The position numbers and the translations under genes were made by a program. A DNA stretch of 64,000 bases from Streptomyces atratus (GTDB lineage: Bacteria; Actinomycetota; Actinomycetes; Streptomycetales; Streptomycetaceae), in contig NZ_FPJO01000008.1 in the NCBI RefSeq assembly GCF_900119365.1, forward strand, positions 235,076 through 299,075, given 5' to 3'. Under the pieces are notes generated by a model. It was not told the origin of the DNA and ran no database searches. It was given only the letters and a program-made list of their open reading frames with translations. Of this stretch, positions 1 through 8,701 are shown piece after piece (position 1 is the stretch's first letter; every line of letters starts with the position of its first letter).

Positions 1-2
1 AG

Positions 3-893
3 AGCGACCGCAGCTTCCAGAAGTACGACCCCGAGGTCGCGATCGTCCTCAACGTCGAGCTGGACCACCACGCGAACTACGCCTCGATGGCCGAGATCTA
101 CGAGTCGTTCGAGGCGTTCGCCGGCAAGATCGTCCCGGGCGGCACCCTGGTGATCGCCGCCGACCAGGAAGGCGCCGTCGAGCTGACGGAGCGGGTCCGC
201 GCCCTCCCCTCGCTGAACGTCGTCACCTACGGCGAGTCCGAGACCGCCGACGTACGCGTCCACAAGATCACCCCGCGCGGCCTGACCAGCGAGGTCACGG
301 TCGTCCTGAACGGGAAGTACCTCACGTTCACGGTCTCCGTGCCCGGCCGCCACTACGCCCTCAACGCCGTCGCGGCCCTCGCCGCCGGTGTCGCCCTCGG
401 CATCCCGGCCCACAACCTGGCCTCGGCCCTCGGCAAGTACACCGGGGTCAAGCGCCGCCTCCAGCTCAAGGGCGAGGCGGCGGGCGTGCAGGTCATCGAC
501 TCGTACGCGCACCACCCCACCGAGATGACCGCCGACCTCGAAGCGATGCGCGGCGCCGCCTCCGAGGCCCGCCTCCTGGTCGTCTTCCAGCCCCACCTCT
601 TCTCCCGCACCCAGGAGCTCGGCACCGAGATGGGCCAGGCCCTCGCGCTGGCCGACGCCTCCGTGGTGCTGGACATCTATCCGGCCCGCGAGGACCCGAT
701 CCCCGGCATCACCAGCGAGCTGATCATCGACGCCGCGCGGGCCGCGGGCGCCGATGCCACCGCGGTCCACGACAAGGCCGCGGTCGCCGGGACCATCGCG
801 GGAATGGCGAAGCCCGGCGACCTCGTTCTCACCATGGGAGCGGGCGACGTCACGGAGCTCGGCCCGCAGATCCTGGATCACCTGTCGAGCTGA
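3..893 (+). CDS. murC: UDP-N-acetylmuramate--L-alanine ligase, C-terminal part
   Basis: This is the 3' part of a gene that begins before the window; 296 codons are visible. MurC is the cytoplasmic ATP-dependent ligase that adds L-alanine to UDP-MurNAc, the first amino-acid step of the peptidoglycan stem peptide. The visible part covers the end of the central ATPase domain, with the LNVELDHHANYAS stretch near the left edge, and the C-terminal domain with the family motif YAHHPTE and the QPHLFSRTQ segment, ending MGAGDV...LDHLSS. The central and C-terminal motifs are intact, so it looks functional. It stops 9 bases before the msrB start, so the two may be co-transcribed. Confidence 0.93.
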   Translation, partial: SDRSFQKYDPEVAIVLNVELDHHANYASMAEIYESFEAFAGKIVPGGTLVIAADQEGAVELTERVRALPSLNVVTYGESETADVRVHKITPRGLTSEVTVVLNGKYLTFTVSVPGRHYALNAVAALAAGVALGIPAHNLASALGKYTGVKRRLQLKGEAAGVQVIDSYAHHPTEMTADLEAMRGAASEARLLVVFQPHLFSRTQELGTEMGQALALADASVVLDIYPAREDPIPGITSELIIDAARAAGADATAVHDKAAVAGTIAGMAKPGDLVLTMGAGDVTELGPQILDHLSS

Positions 894-902
894 GGGAGCG
901 AT

Positions 903-1310
903 GTGTCGTACGACATCGAGAAGCCGGACGAGCAGTGGCGGGCGGAGCTGACGCCGGCCGAGTACGCGGTCCTGCGCCAGGCCGGCACCGAACCCGCCTT
1001 CGTCGGTGAGTACACCGACACCAAGACCACGGGCGTCTACTCCTGCCGCGCCTGTGGCGCCGACCTGTTCCGTTCGGACACCAAATTCGAGTCGCACTGC
1101 GGCTGGCCGTCCTTCTACGACCCGAAGGACACGGACGCGGTCGAGCTGATCCAGGACCGCAGCCACGGCATGGTCCGCACCGAGGTCCGCTGCGCACGCT
1201 GCGGATCGCACCTCGGTCATGTCTTCGAGGGCGAGGGCTACCCCACTCCGACGGACCAGCGGTACTGCATCAACTCGATCTCGCTGCGCCTGGTCCCGGA
1301 CCAGAGCTGA
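903..1310 (+). CDS. msrB: Peptide-methionine (R)-S-oxide reductase
   Basis: A 135-aa protein of normal MsrB length. It reduces methionine-R-sulfoxide in oxidised proteins in the cytoplasm. Visible features are two zinc-binding CxxC pairs (CRAC near residue 49 and CARC near residue 98), the SHCGWPSFYDP segment, GHVFEGEG, and the catalytic cysteine in RYCINSISLRL near the C-terminus. The start is GTG, preceded by a purine-rich GAGGGAG site that overlaps the end of murC. The cell-wall gene upstream is only a positional neighbour. A strong hairpin terminates the pair. Confidence 0.95.
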   Translation: MSYDIEKPDEQWRAELTPAEYAVLRQAGTEPAFVGEYTDTKTTGVYSCRACGADLFRSDTKFESHCGWPSFYDPKDTDAVELIQDRSHGMVRTEVRCARCGSHLGHVFEGEGYPTPTDQRYCINSISLRLVPDQS

Positions 1311-1327
1311 GAGACAAGAGACGAGGC

Positions 1328-1357
1328 GGGTGCCCCGGAACACGTTCCGGGGCACCC
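1328..1357. terminator. Bidirectional terminator between msrB and the ABC permease
   Basis: Perfect inverted repeat with 14-bp arms (GGGTGCCCCGGAAC and its complement) and a 2-base loop. It lies 17 bases after the msrB stop and 16 bases before the stop of the convergent permease gene. No clear T-tract follows, which is usual in high-GC actinomycetes. Confidence 0.85.
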
Positions 1358-1373
1358 GTTGCGCCGTGCGGGC

Positions 1374-2171
1374 TCAGTACACGTCCCTGCGCATCGGCAC
1401 CAGCACCGCGACGAACGCCGCGGCCAGGGCGTAGCCGGTGAGCAGCAGTCCGCCGCCGACGGGGGAGAGCAGCGGCACCGGACCGGTCGCCAGCTCCGCG
1501 GCCATCGTGTCCGCGGCGTAGTCGAAGCCCGTCAGGGCCGCCGTGGCGCCACCGGGCAGCAGCGGATAGAGGAGTTTCACGCCCGGGATCGTCATCAGCA
1601 GGAACTCGCCCGCGTACAGATAGCCGACCACGACGGCCAGCGCGGCGACCTGGTGACGGATCAGCGCCCCGGCGGCCACGCCCAGCAGGGTGTACACCGC
1701 CATCGCCAGGGCCGGCCGGAGCAGCAGCTCCAGCACTTCGCCGGTGGCCATGCCGGGGGTCACCCCGCGCGCCGCGGCGCCCCCGAAGAAGGCGGCCCCC
1801 GCGGTGCCGGTGAGCACCAGCCCGTACGCCAGGCCGGCGACGCCGTACGCGACGAGTTTGGCGGTGAGCACCTGCCGGCGCCGCGGGGCGTGGAGGAAGG
1901 TGTACGTGACGGTGCGGTGCCGGTATTCCCCCGTCATCGCCAGGGTGCCGAGAGCGGCCGGCAGGAACACCGTGAAGCTCAGCATCCCGAGGACGGAGCG
2001 GACGCCGTCCTCGGTGTCCAGGCCGGGCGCCGGCCGATCGAAGTTCTCCGGGCCGACCAGCGTCACCGCCCCCACCATGCCGCCGCCCAGGACGACGGCC
2101 GCGAGGAGTGCCCACAGCCACAGGCGGGTGGCGGCCAGCCGCCGGAACTCCGCCTTGATCAGTGCGTTCAT
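1374..2171 (-). CDS. ABC transporter permease, ABC-2 type
   Basis: A 265-aa membrane protein that starts MNALIKAEFRRLAATRLWLW and has about six hydrophobic segments (for example ALLAAVVLGGGMVGAVTL, LAMAVYTLLGVAAGAL, VAALAVVVGYLYAGEFLL). It has the length and N-terminal amphipathic pattern of ABC-2 exporter permeases. Its ATG overlaps the stop of the upstream ATPase gene (ATGA), so the two are translationally coupled and very probably form one exporter. The substrate cannot be told from sequence. The GntR gene across the divergent promoter suggests a YtrA-type antibiotic or cell-envelope stress transporter. Confidence 0.85.
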   Translation of the reverse strand: MNALIKAEFRRLAATRLWLWALLAAVVLGGGMVGAVTLVGPENFDRPAPGLDTEDGVRSVLGMLSFTVFLPAALGTLAMTGEYRHRTVTYTFLHAPRRRQVLTAKLVAYGVAGLAYGLVLTGTAGAAFFGGAAARGVTPGMATGEVLELLLRPALAMAVYTLLGVAAGALIRHQVAALAVVVGYLYAGEFLLMTIPGVKLLYPLLPGGATAALTGFDYAADTMAAELATGPVPLLSPVGGGLLLTGYALAAAFVAVLVPMRRDVY

Positions 2172-3145
2172 CGCCGGTTCCGTCCCTCGTCCGTCAGTGC
2201 CGACGGCCGGTCGAGGCCTGCCGGTGCGCCGTCCCCCGCCAGCCGGAGGAAGAGCTGCTCCAGGCTCGTCCCGGCGGACAGCCCGTACACGCGCAGCTGC
2301 TCGGCGGCGGCCAGATCGGCGACGGCCGAGTCCGCCAGCCCGTACACGCACAGCGTCCCGTCCGGCATGAGGTCCACCCGGTCGGCCGCCCCACCCCGCG
2401 CGGTGCCGCGCAGCAGTGCGGTGCGCAGGGCCGCCGCGTCCGGGGAGCGGACCAGCACCGTGCCGGGCGAGAGCCGCTCGATCTCCGCCAGTGGTCCCGC
2501 CGCCACCAGCCGGCCCTCGCGGATCACCACGACGTCGTCGACGATCTGCTGCACCTCGCTCAGCACATGGCTGGACACCAGCACCGTGCGCCCCTCGGCC
2601 GCCAGCCCGCGCAGCAGGCCGCGCAGCCAGGCGATGCCCTCCGGGTCGAGTCCGTTGCCCGGCTCGTCCAGCAGCAGCACCCGCGGGTCGCCGAGCAGGG
2701 CGGTGGCGAGACCGAGCCGCTGCCGCATGCCCGTGGAGAAGGTGCGGGTCCGGCGGTCGGCCGCCCGGTCGAGCCCCAGCCGGGTCAGCAGTCGGTCGAC
2801 CCGCTCGGGCGGGTGGCCGCCCATGGTGCGGTAGATGTGCAGATGGTCGCGGGCCGAGTGGCCGGGGTGGACCGCGGAGGCGTCGAGGACGGCGCCCACG
2901 GTGGCGGAGGGCCTGGGCAGGTCCGCGTACCGCTTTCCGCCGATGGTGGCGGTGCCCGCGGTGGGAGCCACCAGGCCGAGGACCATCCGCATGGTCGTGG
3001 TCTTGCCCGCGCCGTTGGGGCCGAGGAAGCCCGTGACGACGCCCGGCCGCACGGTGAAGCTCAGATCCTCGACGGCGCGGACGTGGCCGAACCGCTTGGT
3101 CAGCCCGCCGACTTCTATGGGCAGGCCCTGCGGGCGTCCGCTCAT
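2168..3145 (-). CDS. ABC transporter ATP-binding protein
   Basis: A 325-aa ATPase. Walker A is GPNGAGKT (residues 42-49), the signature is the variant FSTGMRQRL instead of LSGGQ, Walker B is VLLLDEPGNGLDPEG, and the H-loop lies in VSSHVLSEV. A C-terminal extension of about 100 residues follows the nucleotide-binding domain, as in DrrA/CcmA-like exporter ATPases. It overlaps the PH-like gene upstream and the permease gene downstream by 4 bases each, so all three are one operon read leftwards from the 3514-3580 promoter region. Confidence 0.9.
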   Translation of the reverse strand: MSGRPQGLPIEVGGLTKRFGHVRAVEDLSFTVRPGVVTGFLGPNGAGKTTTMRMVLGLVAPTAGTATIGGKRYADLPRPSATVGAVLDASAVHPGHSARDHLHIYRTMGGHPPERVDRLLTRLGLDRAADRRTRTFSTGMRQRLGLATALLGDPRVLLLDEPGNGLDPEGIAWLRGLLRGLAAEGRTVLVSSHVLSEVQQIVDDVVVIREGRLVAAGPLAEIERLSPGTVLVRSPDAAALRTALLRGTARGGAADRVDLMPDGTLCVYGLADSAVADLAAAEQLRVYGLSAGTSLEQLFLRLAGDGAPAGLDRPSALTDEGRNRR

Positions 3146-3513
3146 CGGTGGCTCCCCACCCGCTGCTCGACGAGCTGTGCCAGTCGCTGGGCGTCGTCGA
3201 GCGAGAGGACCAGCTCGTCGAAGTCACCGCCGGCGGCGGCACGGTCCAGCTCCACGCGCAGCCCCGGCCTGCCCCGGTAGGCGGCCACGAGCTGACGCGG
3301 GCCGGTGATCAGCCCCCAGGTGCCGATCTTGGCGACTCCGGAGGCGTGCAGGCCCTTGCGGACGCCGTGGGCCGCGCGCAGCGGGTTGTCGACGACGGTC
3401 ACCCGGCGGACCGCGGTGAGCGGGACGGTCAGGGAGCGGCGCAGGGTCCATATGCGCTCACGGCCGCTGAACTCGATGGTGAGGCCGGTGTCGGTGATGT
3501 TCATCAGTGCCAT
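3142..3513 (-). CDS. Bacterial PH-domain-like protein
   Basis: A 123-aa protein with no signal peptide or membrane segment. It is built of short beta-like stretches (TGLTIEFSGRERIWTLRRSLTVPL, LRVELDRAAAGGDF) followed by a C-terminal helix (LSLDDAQRLAQLVEQRV), a layout that fits a small PH-like fold. I do not recognise a catalytic motif. It is the first gene of the ABC exporter operon and its last 4 bases overlap the ATPase start, so it is probably co-translated with the transporter. The fold assignment is inference from the pattern only. Confidence 0.65.
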   Translation of the reverse strand: MALMNITDTGLTIEFSGRERIWTLRRSLTVPLTAVRRVTVVDNPLRAAHGVRKGLHASGVAKIGTWGLITGPRQLVAAYRGRPGLRVELDRAAAGGDFDELVLSLDDAQRLAQLVEQRVGSHR

Positions 3514-3548
3514 GGGAATTCACCCTCCAACGGGGCCTGAGCGTCTGT

Positions 3549-3572
3549 TCTATTAGATGTATAGCAGATAGA
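3549..3572. promoter_or_regulatory. Candidate GntR operator in divergent promoter
   Basis: AT-rich island in GC-rich DNA with the inverted repeat TCTAT-N14-ATAGA. It lies between the divergent PH/ABC operon (start 3513) and the GntR gene (start 3581), only 8 bases from the latter. YtrA-type GntR regulators usually bind short palindromes in their own promoters, so autoregulation together with the ABC operon is likely. The -10 element of the GntR gene probably overlaps this site. Confidence 0.55.
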
Positions 3573-3580
3573 GTTGGGGC

Positions 3581-3982
3581 GTGTATCTAGTGCTCGACCT
3601 CGACAGCGAGGTGCCGATCTATCAGCAGATCCGGGACCGGGTGGTGGAGGCCATCGCGGAAGGGGCGTTGGCGCCCGGTGCCGGACTTCCGTCCACCAGG
3701 CAGCTGGCCGTTGACCTGGCGATCAACTTCCACACCGTCAACAAGGCCTATGACCTGCTACGACGCGAAGGATTCATCCGCATCAACCGCAAGAGCGGTG
3801 CGGCGGTCCGGCCGGACGTCAAGCAGCCCTCCGACGAACTGCGGGCCGGCGTCGACTGGGAGGCGCGCATGCGCACCCTCCTCGCCGAGCTGGATGTGCG
3901 AGGGATCGCGAAGGCGGAGGTGATGAGTCATGTCGCGGCGGTTCTGGACCGCTTCCCCGGGAGGGAGGACGAACAGCCCTGA
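3581..3982 (+). CDS. GntR family regulator, YtrA subfamily
   Basis: A 133-aa protein. The N-terminal winged helix starts with the typical VPIYQQIRDRVVEAIAEG and continues LPSTRQLAVDLAINFHTVNKAYDLLRREGFI. Only a short C-terminal helical tail follows (about 50 residues) instead of a large ligand domain, which defines the YtrA subfamily. The GTG start gives the usual MYLVLDLDSEVPIY opening; there is no clear Shine-Dalgarno, so the mRNA may be leaderless. It is divergent from an ABC exporter operon and upstream of a DUF1648 gene, the common arrangement for this subfamily. Probable repressor of both flanking units. Confidence 0.9.
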   Translation: MYLVLDLDSEVPIYQQIRDRVVEAIAEGALAPGAGLPSTRQLAVDLAINFHTVNKAYDLLRREGFIRINRKSGAAVRPDVKQPSDELRAGVDWEARMRTLLAELDVRGIAKAEVMSHVAAVLDRFPGREDEQP

Positions 3983-4129
3983 CCCCCGGGGCCGGGCGGG
4001 GGACCGCGGCGGCGCCTGCCGCAGTGCGACATCCCCCGGACAACGGCTCATGGAACGAGCCCCCGGAACGTCGCGCCGTGTCCCGGCGCGGAGCCCCGCC
4101 CCGCCGGGGTCAGTGACAAGAACGGACAG

Positions 4130-5251
4130 GTGAACACCTTGCTGGTCGACGCAGCTCTCAACTTCGGCATACTCGCGGTGCTCAGCGCCGTGCTGTACAC
4201 CGCCCCCAGCCCGCTCCTCAACCCCTCCGCCGTTCCCTTCGGCGTCCGCGTACCGCCGGACAAGGCGCGCGCCGCCGCCGTCGAGGAACAGCGCAGCCGC
4301 TACCGCGGTGCGATGCTCGTCGCCGCGGCCGTCGTCACCGTTCCCGCCTCGGCGCTCGGCGCCGCGCTCGGCACCCCCGCCGCCGCAGTCGCCGGTTCGC
4401 TGCTGCTCTGCGCCCTCGCCGCCGCCCTGTGGGTACGCGCCCACCGGGCCATCGTCCGCGCGAAGGCGGAGGGCGGGTGGTACCAACAAGCCCGGCAGGG
4501 CGCCGTCGTGGACACGTCCCTGCGCACCGACCCGGTCCGCTTCCCCTGGGGCTGGACGGTCCCCGCGCTCGTCGTGATCGCCGTCAGCGTCGTCGCGGGC
4601 GTCGTCGTCTACCCCGGCCTGCCCGACCGCATCGCACTGCCCGAACGCTCGCTCGGCGGCACCGTCTACCGTACGTACCCGACCAGTGTGTGGACCGCCT
4701 TCGGGTTCGTCCTCGGCCAGGTCCTGCTCACCCTCACCATGGCCGCCACCGTCGCCGGGCTGCTCCGTGCCCGCGCCGACCTCGACGTGGCGCGCCCCGT
4801 GGCCGGTGCCGCACGGTACCGCCGCTATCTCACCGTCACGGCCCGCTCCATGCTGGGCATCACCGCCCTGGTGAACCTGATGCTGCTCGGGCTGTCCGCG
4901 CTGATGTGGAGCGACACCCGCTCCACGGCCATGACCCTGGCCGCCACCGGGGTGCCGCTCGTCGGGGTCCTCGCCGTGACCGCCTGGCTCGTCCTGCGCG
5001 TCGGGCCCGCCGGGAGCAGGCTGCGGGAGGACACGGGCGAGGAGAGCACCGGACTGGTCCCGCGCGACGACGACCGCTTCTGGCGCGGCGCCGGCACGGT
5101 CTACGTCAATGCCGACGACCCCGCGGTCCTGGTGCCCAAACGGGTCGGCATCGGCTGGACGGTCAACTTCGGCAACCCGCGGTCCCTGGTCGCCGTGGCA
5201 CTGGTCCTCGCCGTCGCGGTGGGAGCGACCGTCGTCCAGGCCGTCAGGTGA
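4130..5251 (+). CDS. DUF1648-type integral membrane protein
   Basis: A 373-aa membrane protein with about seven hydrophobic segments. It opens LLVDAALNFGILAVLSAVLY; the middle has ALVVIAVSVVAGVVVYPGLPDRIALPER, matching the DUF1648 pattern of a membrane helix followed by a short loop with P.LP..I. Long hydrophobic stretches follow (FVLGQVLLTLTMAATVAGLL, MLGITALVNLMLLGLSALMW), and the last helix is at the extreme C-terminus. GTG start with GGACAG upstream. It follows the GntR gene by 147 bases and genes of this family often pair with YtrA regulators; its molecular function is unknown. Confidence 0.8.
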   Translation: MNTLLVDAALNFGILAVLSAVLYTAPSPLLNPSAVPFGVRVPPDKARAAAVEEQRSRYRGAMLVAAAVVTVPASALGAALGTPAAAVAGSLLLCALAAALWVRAHRAIVRAKAEGGWYQQARQGAVVDTSLRTDPVRFPWGWTVPALVVIAVSVVAGVVVYPGLPDRIALPERSLGGTVYRTYPTSVWTAFGFVLGQVLLTLTMAATVAGLLRARADLDVARPVAGAARYRRYLTVTARSMLGITALVNLMLLGLSALMWSDTRSTAMTLAATGVPLVGVLAVTAWLVLRVGPAGSRLREDTGEESTGLVPRDDDRFWRGAGTVYVNADDPAVLVPKRVGIGWTVNFGNPRSLVAVALVLAVAVGATVVQAVR

Positions 5252-5296
5252 CTTCGGGGCGGCCGGTGATTCCGGGACGGGTGCCGGGGCCGGCGG

Positions 5297-5767
5297 TCAG
5301 TCCTCGGCCTCGTCCCCGGCGCTCTCCGGCCGCAGCAGCGGATGGGCGACACCCGGGAACACCCGGGCCTGCACGACCGGCTCCGCGGAGCCGCCCCGGA
5401 CCACGGTCCCGGCGACACCCCAGGGCCGCCCGGGCAGCGCCACGGTCAGGATGTACGAGGACGCGCAGCCCATGCAGTCGTAACGGTCGGCCCAGGTCTC
5501 CACGTCCGTGACACTGCCGGGGTAGCGCGCCACATGGCGGTGGAGCGCGTGGCAGCGCTCGCACCGCTCGCCGGGCTCGCACGTGCCGCCGCAGGGGCAC
5601 GGGACGTCGAGCGTGTCGGCGGGACGCCAGCGCTGGGTGAGGACGGCCTCACGCGTGGCGCCCATGTCCTTCATGGCCTTCAGATTGCGGGCGGCGACGT
5701 TGTACGACTCGCCGGTCGCGGCCATCCGGTCCCGGATGACGTCCTTGCGTCCGCGGTTCGTCGTCAT
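5297..5767 (-). CDS. Hypothetical protein with Cys-rich centre
   Basis: A 156-aa protein I cannot assign to a named family. The N-terminus (DVIRDRMAATGESYNVAARNL) resembles a short helical module found at the start of many Streptomyces hypothetical proteins. The middle has clustered cysteines, CPCGGTC..GERCERCH and later CMGC, suggesting zinc binding. The C-terminal part (ILTVALPGRPWGVAGTVVRG) looks beta-rich. It has a good ATG with an AGGAGGAA-type site upstream and is transcribed away from the GAP1 gene's 3' end. Real gene very likely; role unknown. Confidence 0.75.
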   Translation of the reverse strand: MTTNRGRKDVIRDRMAATGESYNVAARNLKAMKDMGATREAVLTQRWRPADTLDVPCPCGGTCEPGERCERCHALHRHVARYPGSVTDVETWADRYDCMGCASSYILTVALPGRPWGVAGTVVRGGSAEPVVQARVFPGVAHPLLRPESAGDEAED

Positions 5768-5890
5768 CTGTTCCTCCTGGGGGTGTCACGCAGCCCGCCG
5801 GGAGCGCACGAGATCGATATGTGTCACACGGTACCGGTCACCCATGACGGGCCACGACCTCCGTGGCCCGCCCGTGACCGCCCGGGGTGC

Positions 5891-5945
5891 CGCTCACCGC
5901 GCTGGGGCGTCGCTCACGACCGCCTGGGGGCCGCTCACGACCGCC
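5891..5945. repeat. Imperfect 21-bp tandem repeat at the 3' end of the GAP1 gene
   Basis: The 14-mer CGCTCACGACCGCC occurs at 5911-5924 and 5932-5945, with a third degenerate copy starting near 5891. On the minus strand this repeats the last sense codons and stop of the GAP1 gene just after the real stop, giving in-line stop-like copies. It probably arose by slippage. The rest of 5768-5934 shows no gene. Confidence 0.6.
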
Positions 5946-8397
5946 GCACCCGGGCCGCCAGTCTGTTGCCGAGCCGCTTGCGGAAGCCGCCCGGCCGGTT
6001 CCACGTCCGGAACGCCTCCGCCGTGCGGCTGCTGCCCGCCCGCTCGGCGGCCTCCTCCACCGCCGCCACCTCACCGGCGGACAGGCCGCGCACCACCGGA
6101 CGCAGCACCTCCTCCAGCAGCGCCGCCCGGGTCTCGCTCCAGGCGCGGCCCGCGTGCGGGTGGGAGCTCCAGACGGTGAAGCAGTCGGCGACATAGGCCG
6201 GGTCGGAGCGCAGCCGGGCGAGCACCGCGTCCTGCCGGGCGGCGCCGCCGTAGGCCGCGATGAGGTCCGGGTCGTCGCTGTGGACGAACGCGTACAGCTC
6301 CGCCTCCGGCCGGTCCGGGTCGAGCAGCCGCCCGGCCAGGGCGCCGAACGCCTGCTCGCGCACGCCCGGCTCCACCGGCTCGGCCCCGGCGCACAGTCTC
6401 CGGGCCCGTTCCGCCCAGCCGGGCTCCGCCGCCCCCGAGCGGACGTCCCGCGCGAACTCCAGGAGGAGCAGCGCGCCGCGTGCCCGCGCGTCGATCTCCT
6501 GGGGGAAGCCGCGCAACAGATCATGGGCGAGCTCGGGAGCCTCCGCGTCGTCGGCCGGGGCACCGAGCGCCGCCGCCACGAGAGCGGCCCACGTACCGGC
6601 CGTACGGTGCGCGTCGGAAGTGCTCCCGGTCAGCAGCAGCCGCGCCTCGCCCGCCGTGGGGGTGGTGCCGCCCCAGACGAGACCCACCGCCGTGCGCAGC
6701 ACCAACGGCTCGGTGAAAGGTGACATCCCACCGGCGCGCAGCACGGCGTTCAGCACCTTCACCCGGTCCTCGCCGCCGCCCGCCCTGGCGTCCGGCGCCG
6801 CCGCGCACATCCGCAGGTGCGGCAGTGCCTGCGCCCCGGTGAACGGCAGCGCGACCTCCGCCAGCAGCCGCTCCGCCGCCGACGGGTCCTGCGGGGCGAT
6901 CCGGTCCAGCTCACCGAGCAGCGCCGTACGGACATCGAACTGTTCGTCCAGCAGATCGAGCAGCACCGCGGCGCAGTCGGCGGCCCCCTCGTCCAGCAGG
7001 GACCGGGCCATCCGCCCCACGACATCGGGGAGCAGTTCCGCGCAGTCCACATCGAGCAGCCGCGCGATCCGCAGCAACTGCACGGCGCGCCCCACGCTTT
7101 GGCCGGGCACGGCGTCCGGGGCGACCGGCCCGCCGGTGGCCAGTTCGGTGCGCAGATCGTCGCCGACGGTCTCGACGAGCGCCGCGGCGACGCGTTCCCC
7201 GTCCGGCTCGGCGAAGACCGAACGCCCCGGTGGAGCCACGGAGACATCGCCCCCGTAGACCGCCTCCGTCACCAGCAGGGCGCCGAGGGAGCCCGTCACG
7301 GAGGCCGGGGCCCTTCCGTCGAACGCGGTCAACAGCCGGGCCACGGCGGCGAGTTCGCGAGGCGTGCGATCGATGTCGGGGTCGGTCAGCGCGTCGGTGA
7401 GCCGGTGGGTGCGCTCCTCGTCCAGCGCGTACGGCCGCTCGGCGGCCCACTCGGCCGCCGCGGCCCGCTCGGCTGCCCCGAGCACAACGCCCGCGCAGAG
7501 CGCCGTCACGGCGAGCGGACCGGCGACGAACGGCCCGCCGGGCAGCTCGGCCGCCGCCCGGAACAACTCCGGGGACCGGTTCCGCCAGATCCGGGCGCAG
7601 GTCTCGGCCCAGGCGTCGTCCACCGGCTCGCCGGGCCGAGCGCCCGTGCAGTCGCGCACCCGCAGCGCCTGCGCCCCGGAGCCGCCGTCCTGCGGGGCAT
7701 CCTGCGGGAGTACGCCGACGACCTGGTGCGGGGAACGGTCGGGGCGACGGGTGTACGTCGTGAACGTCAGCCGGTGCGCGTCGTCCGGCGGGAGCACGGC
7801 CGAGGCGAGGGCGATCCATCTGGCCACATCGGCACTGTGCCGCTCCACCAGCACCAGGCGCCCCGCCGACGGGTCCTCGCACACCCGGCGCAGGTCGGCG
7901 AAGACCGCCGCCAGCCAGGGGCTCCGGGAGACCGCGAAGTCGTTCAGCGCCTCGGGGCCGAAGGCGGCGGAGGCGGGCAGCGTGGATATCCGGTCGGGGG
8001 CGCCGCCGTCCGGCGGGGTCGAGGCCCAGCTCGGCGACCGCCAGGCGGTGATCGGCAGGGCGTCGCCCGGCAGCCGCGTACCGGCCGTCAGATGCACCGC
8101 GTGCGCGTGGAACCCGAGGGTGCCGTGACCGGCGAACGCCACCGCACGGGACAGCAGGTGTCCGCCGTCCGGCAGCGAGCTGAAGCTGAACGCCTCGGGG
8201 AGGGAACGGAGTTGGTCGGGTGTCGGCCGGTGCGGGGCGTCGGTGGGCGGCTCGTAGCGAAGGAGTTGTTCGGCCTCGGCCAGCACCTGCGTGGGCAGTC
8301 CTGTGCTGACCGCGGTGAAGTGCGCGCCGCTCCCGCCCCCGTCGTCGTCCGCAGAGGCAGCAGAGGCAGAGGTGTAGTGCAACTGCGCGAGACTCAT
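5935..8397 (-). CDS. GAP1-like (GTPase-associated protein 1) protein
   Basis: An 820-aa cytoplasmic-looking protein starting MSLAQLHYTSAS. The N-terminal part matches what I remember of the GAP1-N2 domain: QLHYTS, a TAVSTGLP segment, LLRYEPP, FSFSSLPDGGHLLSRAV, FHAHAVHL and LPITAWRSPSW (residues 1 to about 150). A long alpha-helical middle and C-terminal region follows, rich in Ala/Leu/Arg. These proteins are named for their genomic pairing with GTPases in conflict-type systems; no GTPase or partner is seen here. Upstream in-frame codons exist to 8628, but conservation of the MSLAQLHYTS opening fixes the start. Function not established. Confidence 0.8.
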   Translation of the reverse strand: MSLAQLHYTSASAASADDDGGGSGAHFTAVSTGLPTQVLAEAEQLLRYEPPTDAPHRPTPDQLRSLPEAFSFSSLPDGGHLLSRAVAFAGHGTLGFHAHAVHLTAGTRLPGDALPITAWRSPSWASTPPDGGAPDRISTLPASAAFGPEALNDFAVSRSPWLAAVFADLRRVCEDPSAGRLVLVERHSADVARWIALASAVLPPDDAHRLTFTTYTRRPDRSPHQVVGVLPQDAPQDGGSGAQALRVRDCTGARPGEPVDDAWAETCARIWRNRSPELFRAAAELPGGPFVAGPLAVTALCAGVVLGAAERAAAAEWAAERPYALDEERTHRLTDALTDPDIDRTPRELAAVARLLTAFDGRAPASVTGSLGALLVTEAVYGGDVSVAPPGRSVFAEPDGERVAAALVETVGDDLRTELATGGPVAPDAVPGQSVGRAVQLLRIARLLDVDCAELLPDVVGRMARSLLDEGAADCAAVLLDLLDEQFDVRTALLGELDRIAPQDPSAAERLLAEVALPFTGAQALPHLRMCAAAPDARAGGGEDRVKVLNAVLRAGGMSPFTEPLVLRTAVGLVWGGTTPTAGEARLLLTGSTSDAHRTAGTWAALVAAALGAPADDAEAPELAHDLLRGFPQEIDARARGALLLLEFARDVRSGAAEPGWAERARRLCAGAEPVEPGVREQAFGALAGRLLDPDRPEAELYAFVHSDDPDLIAAYGGAARQDAVLARLRSDPAYVADCFTVWSSHPHAGRAWSETRAALLEEVLRPVVRGLSAGEVAAVEEAAERAGSSRTAEAFRTWNRPGGFRKRLGNRLAARVRRS

Positions 8398-8701
8398 GCG
8401 TCGGGCTCTCTTCGTCCTTGCCGCAGAACTCCCCGTGCCCCTCGGGGCGGCCCGTACGACGCACGGCGACGACCCGGCGGGAGGCGGAAACCGCGATCGC
8501 GGGAGCGACGCTATCAAGGCGCGTGCCTCCCCCGCGCGCCCCGCCGAACGGCCGTACCGCGTACGCCCCGCGCGCCCGCACGCGTGCGCGCGCTGACCGA
8601 GGCCGAGCCGTACGCTCTCTGCGCACACTTCCGCCTACTCGGCCGAGGCCGGCCGCCGTCGGCCGTGGTGTCGATTTCCGAAGCGAAAAGGAGCAACACG
8701 G
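8398..8701. other. Intergenic region between divergent GAP1 and GNAT genes
   Basis: This 304-base stretch must hold the promoters of both divergent genes. It is very GC rich with several CGCG runs. I see an AAAAGGAG ribosome site for the GNAT gene at its right end, but no convincing hexamer pair, hairpin or small gene. Confidence 0.5.

Noticed and set aside
1359..2834. Long plus-strand frame opposite the ABC genes
   Set aside because: Shadow of the permease and ATPase genes; no recognisable protein and no ribosome site.
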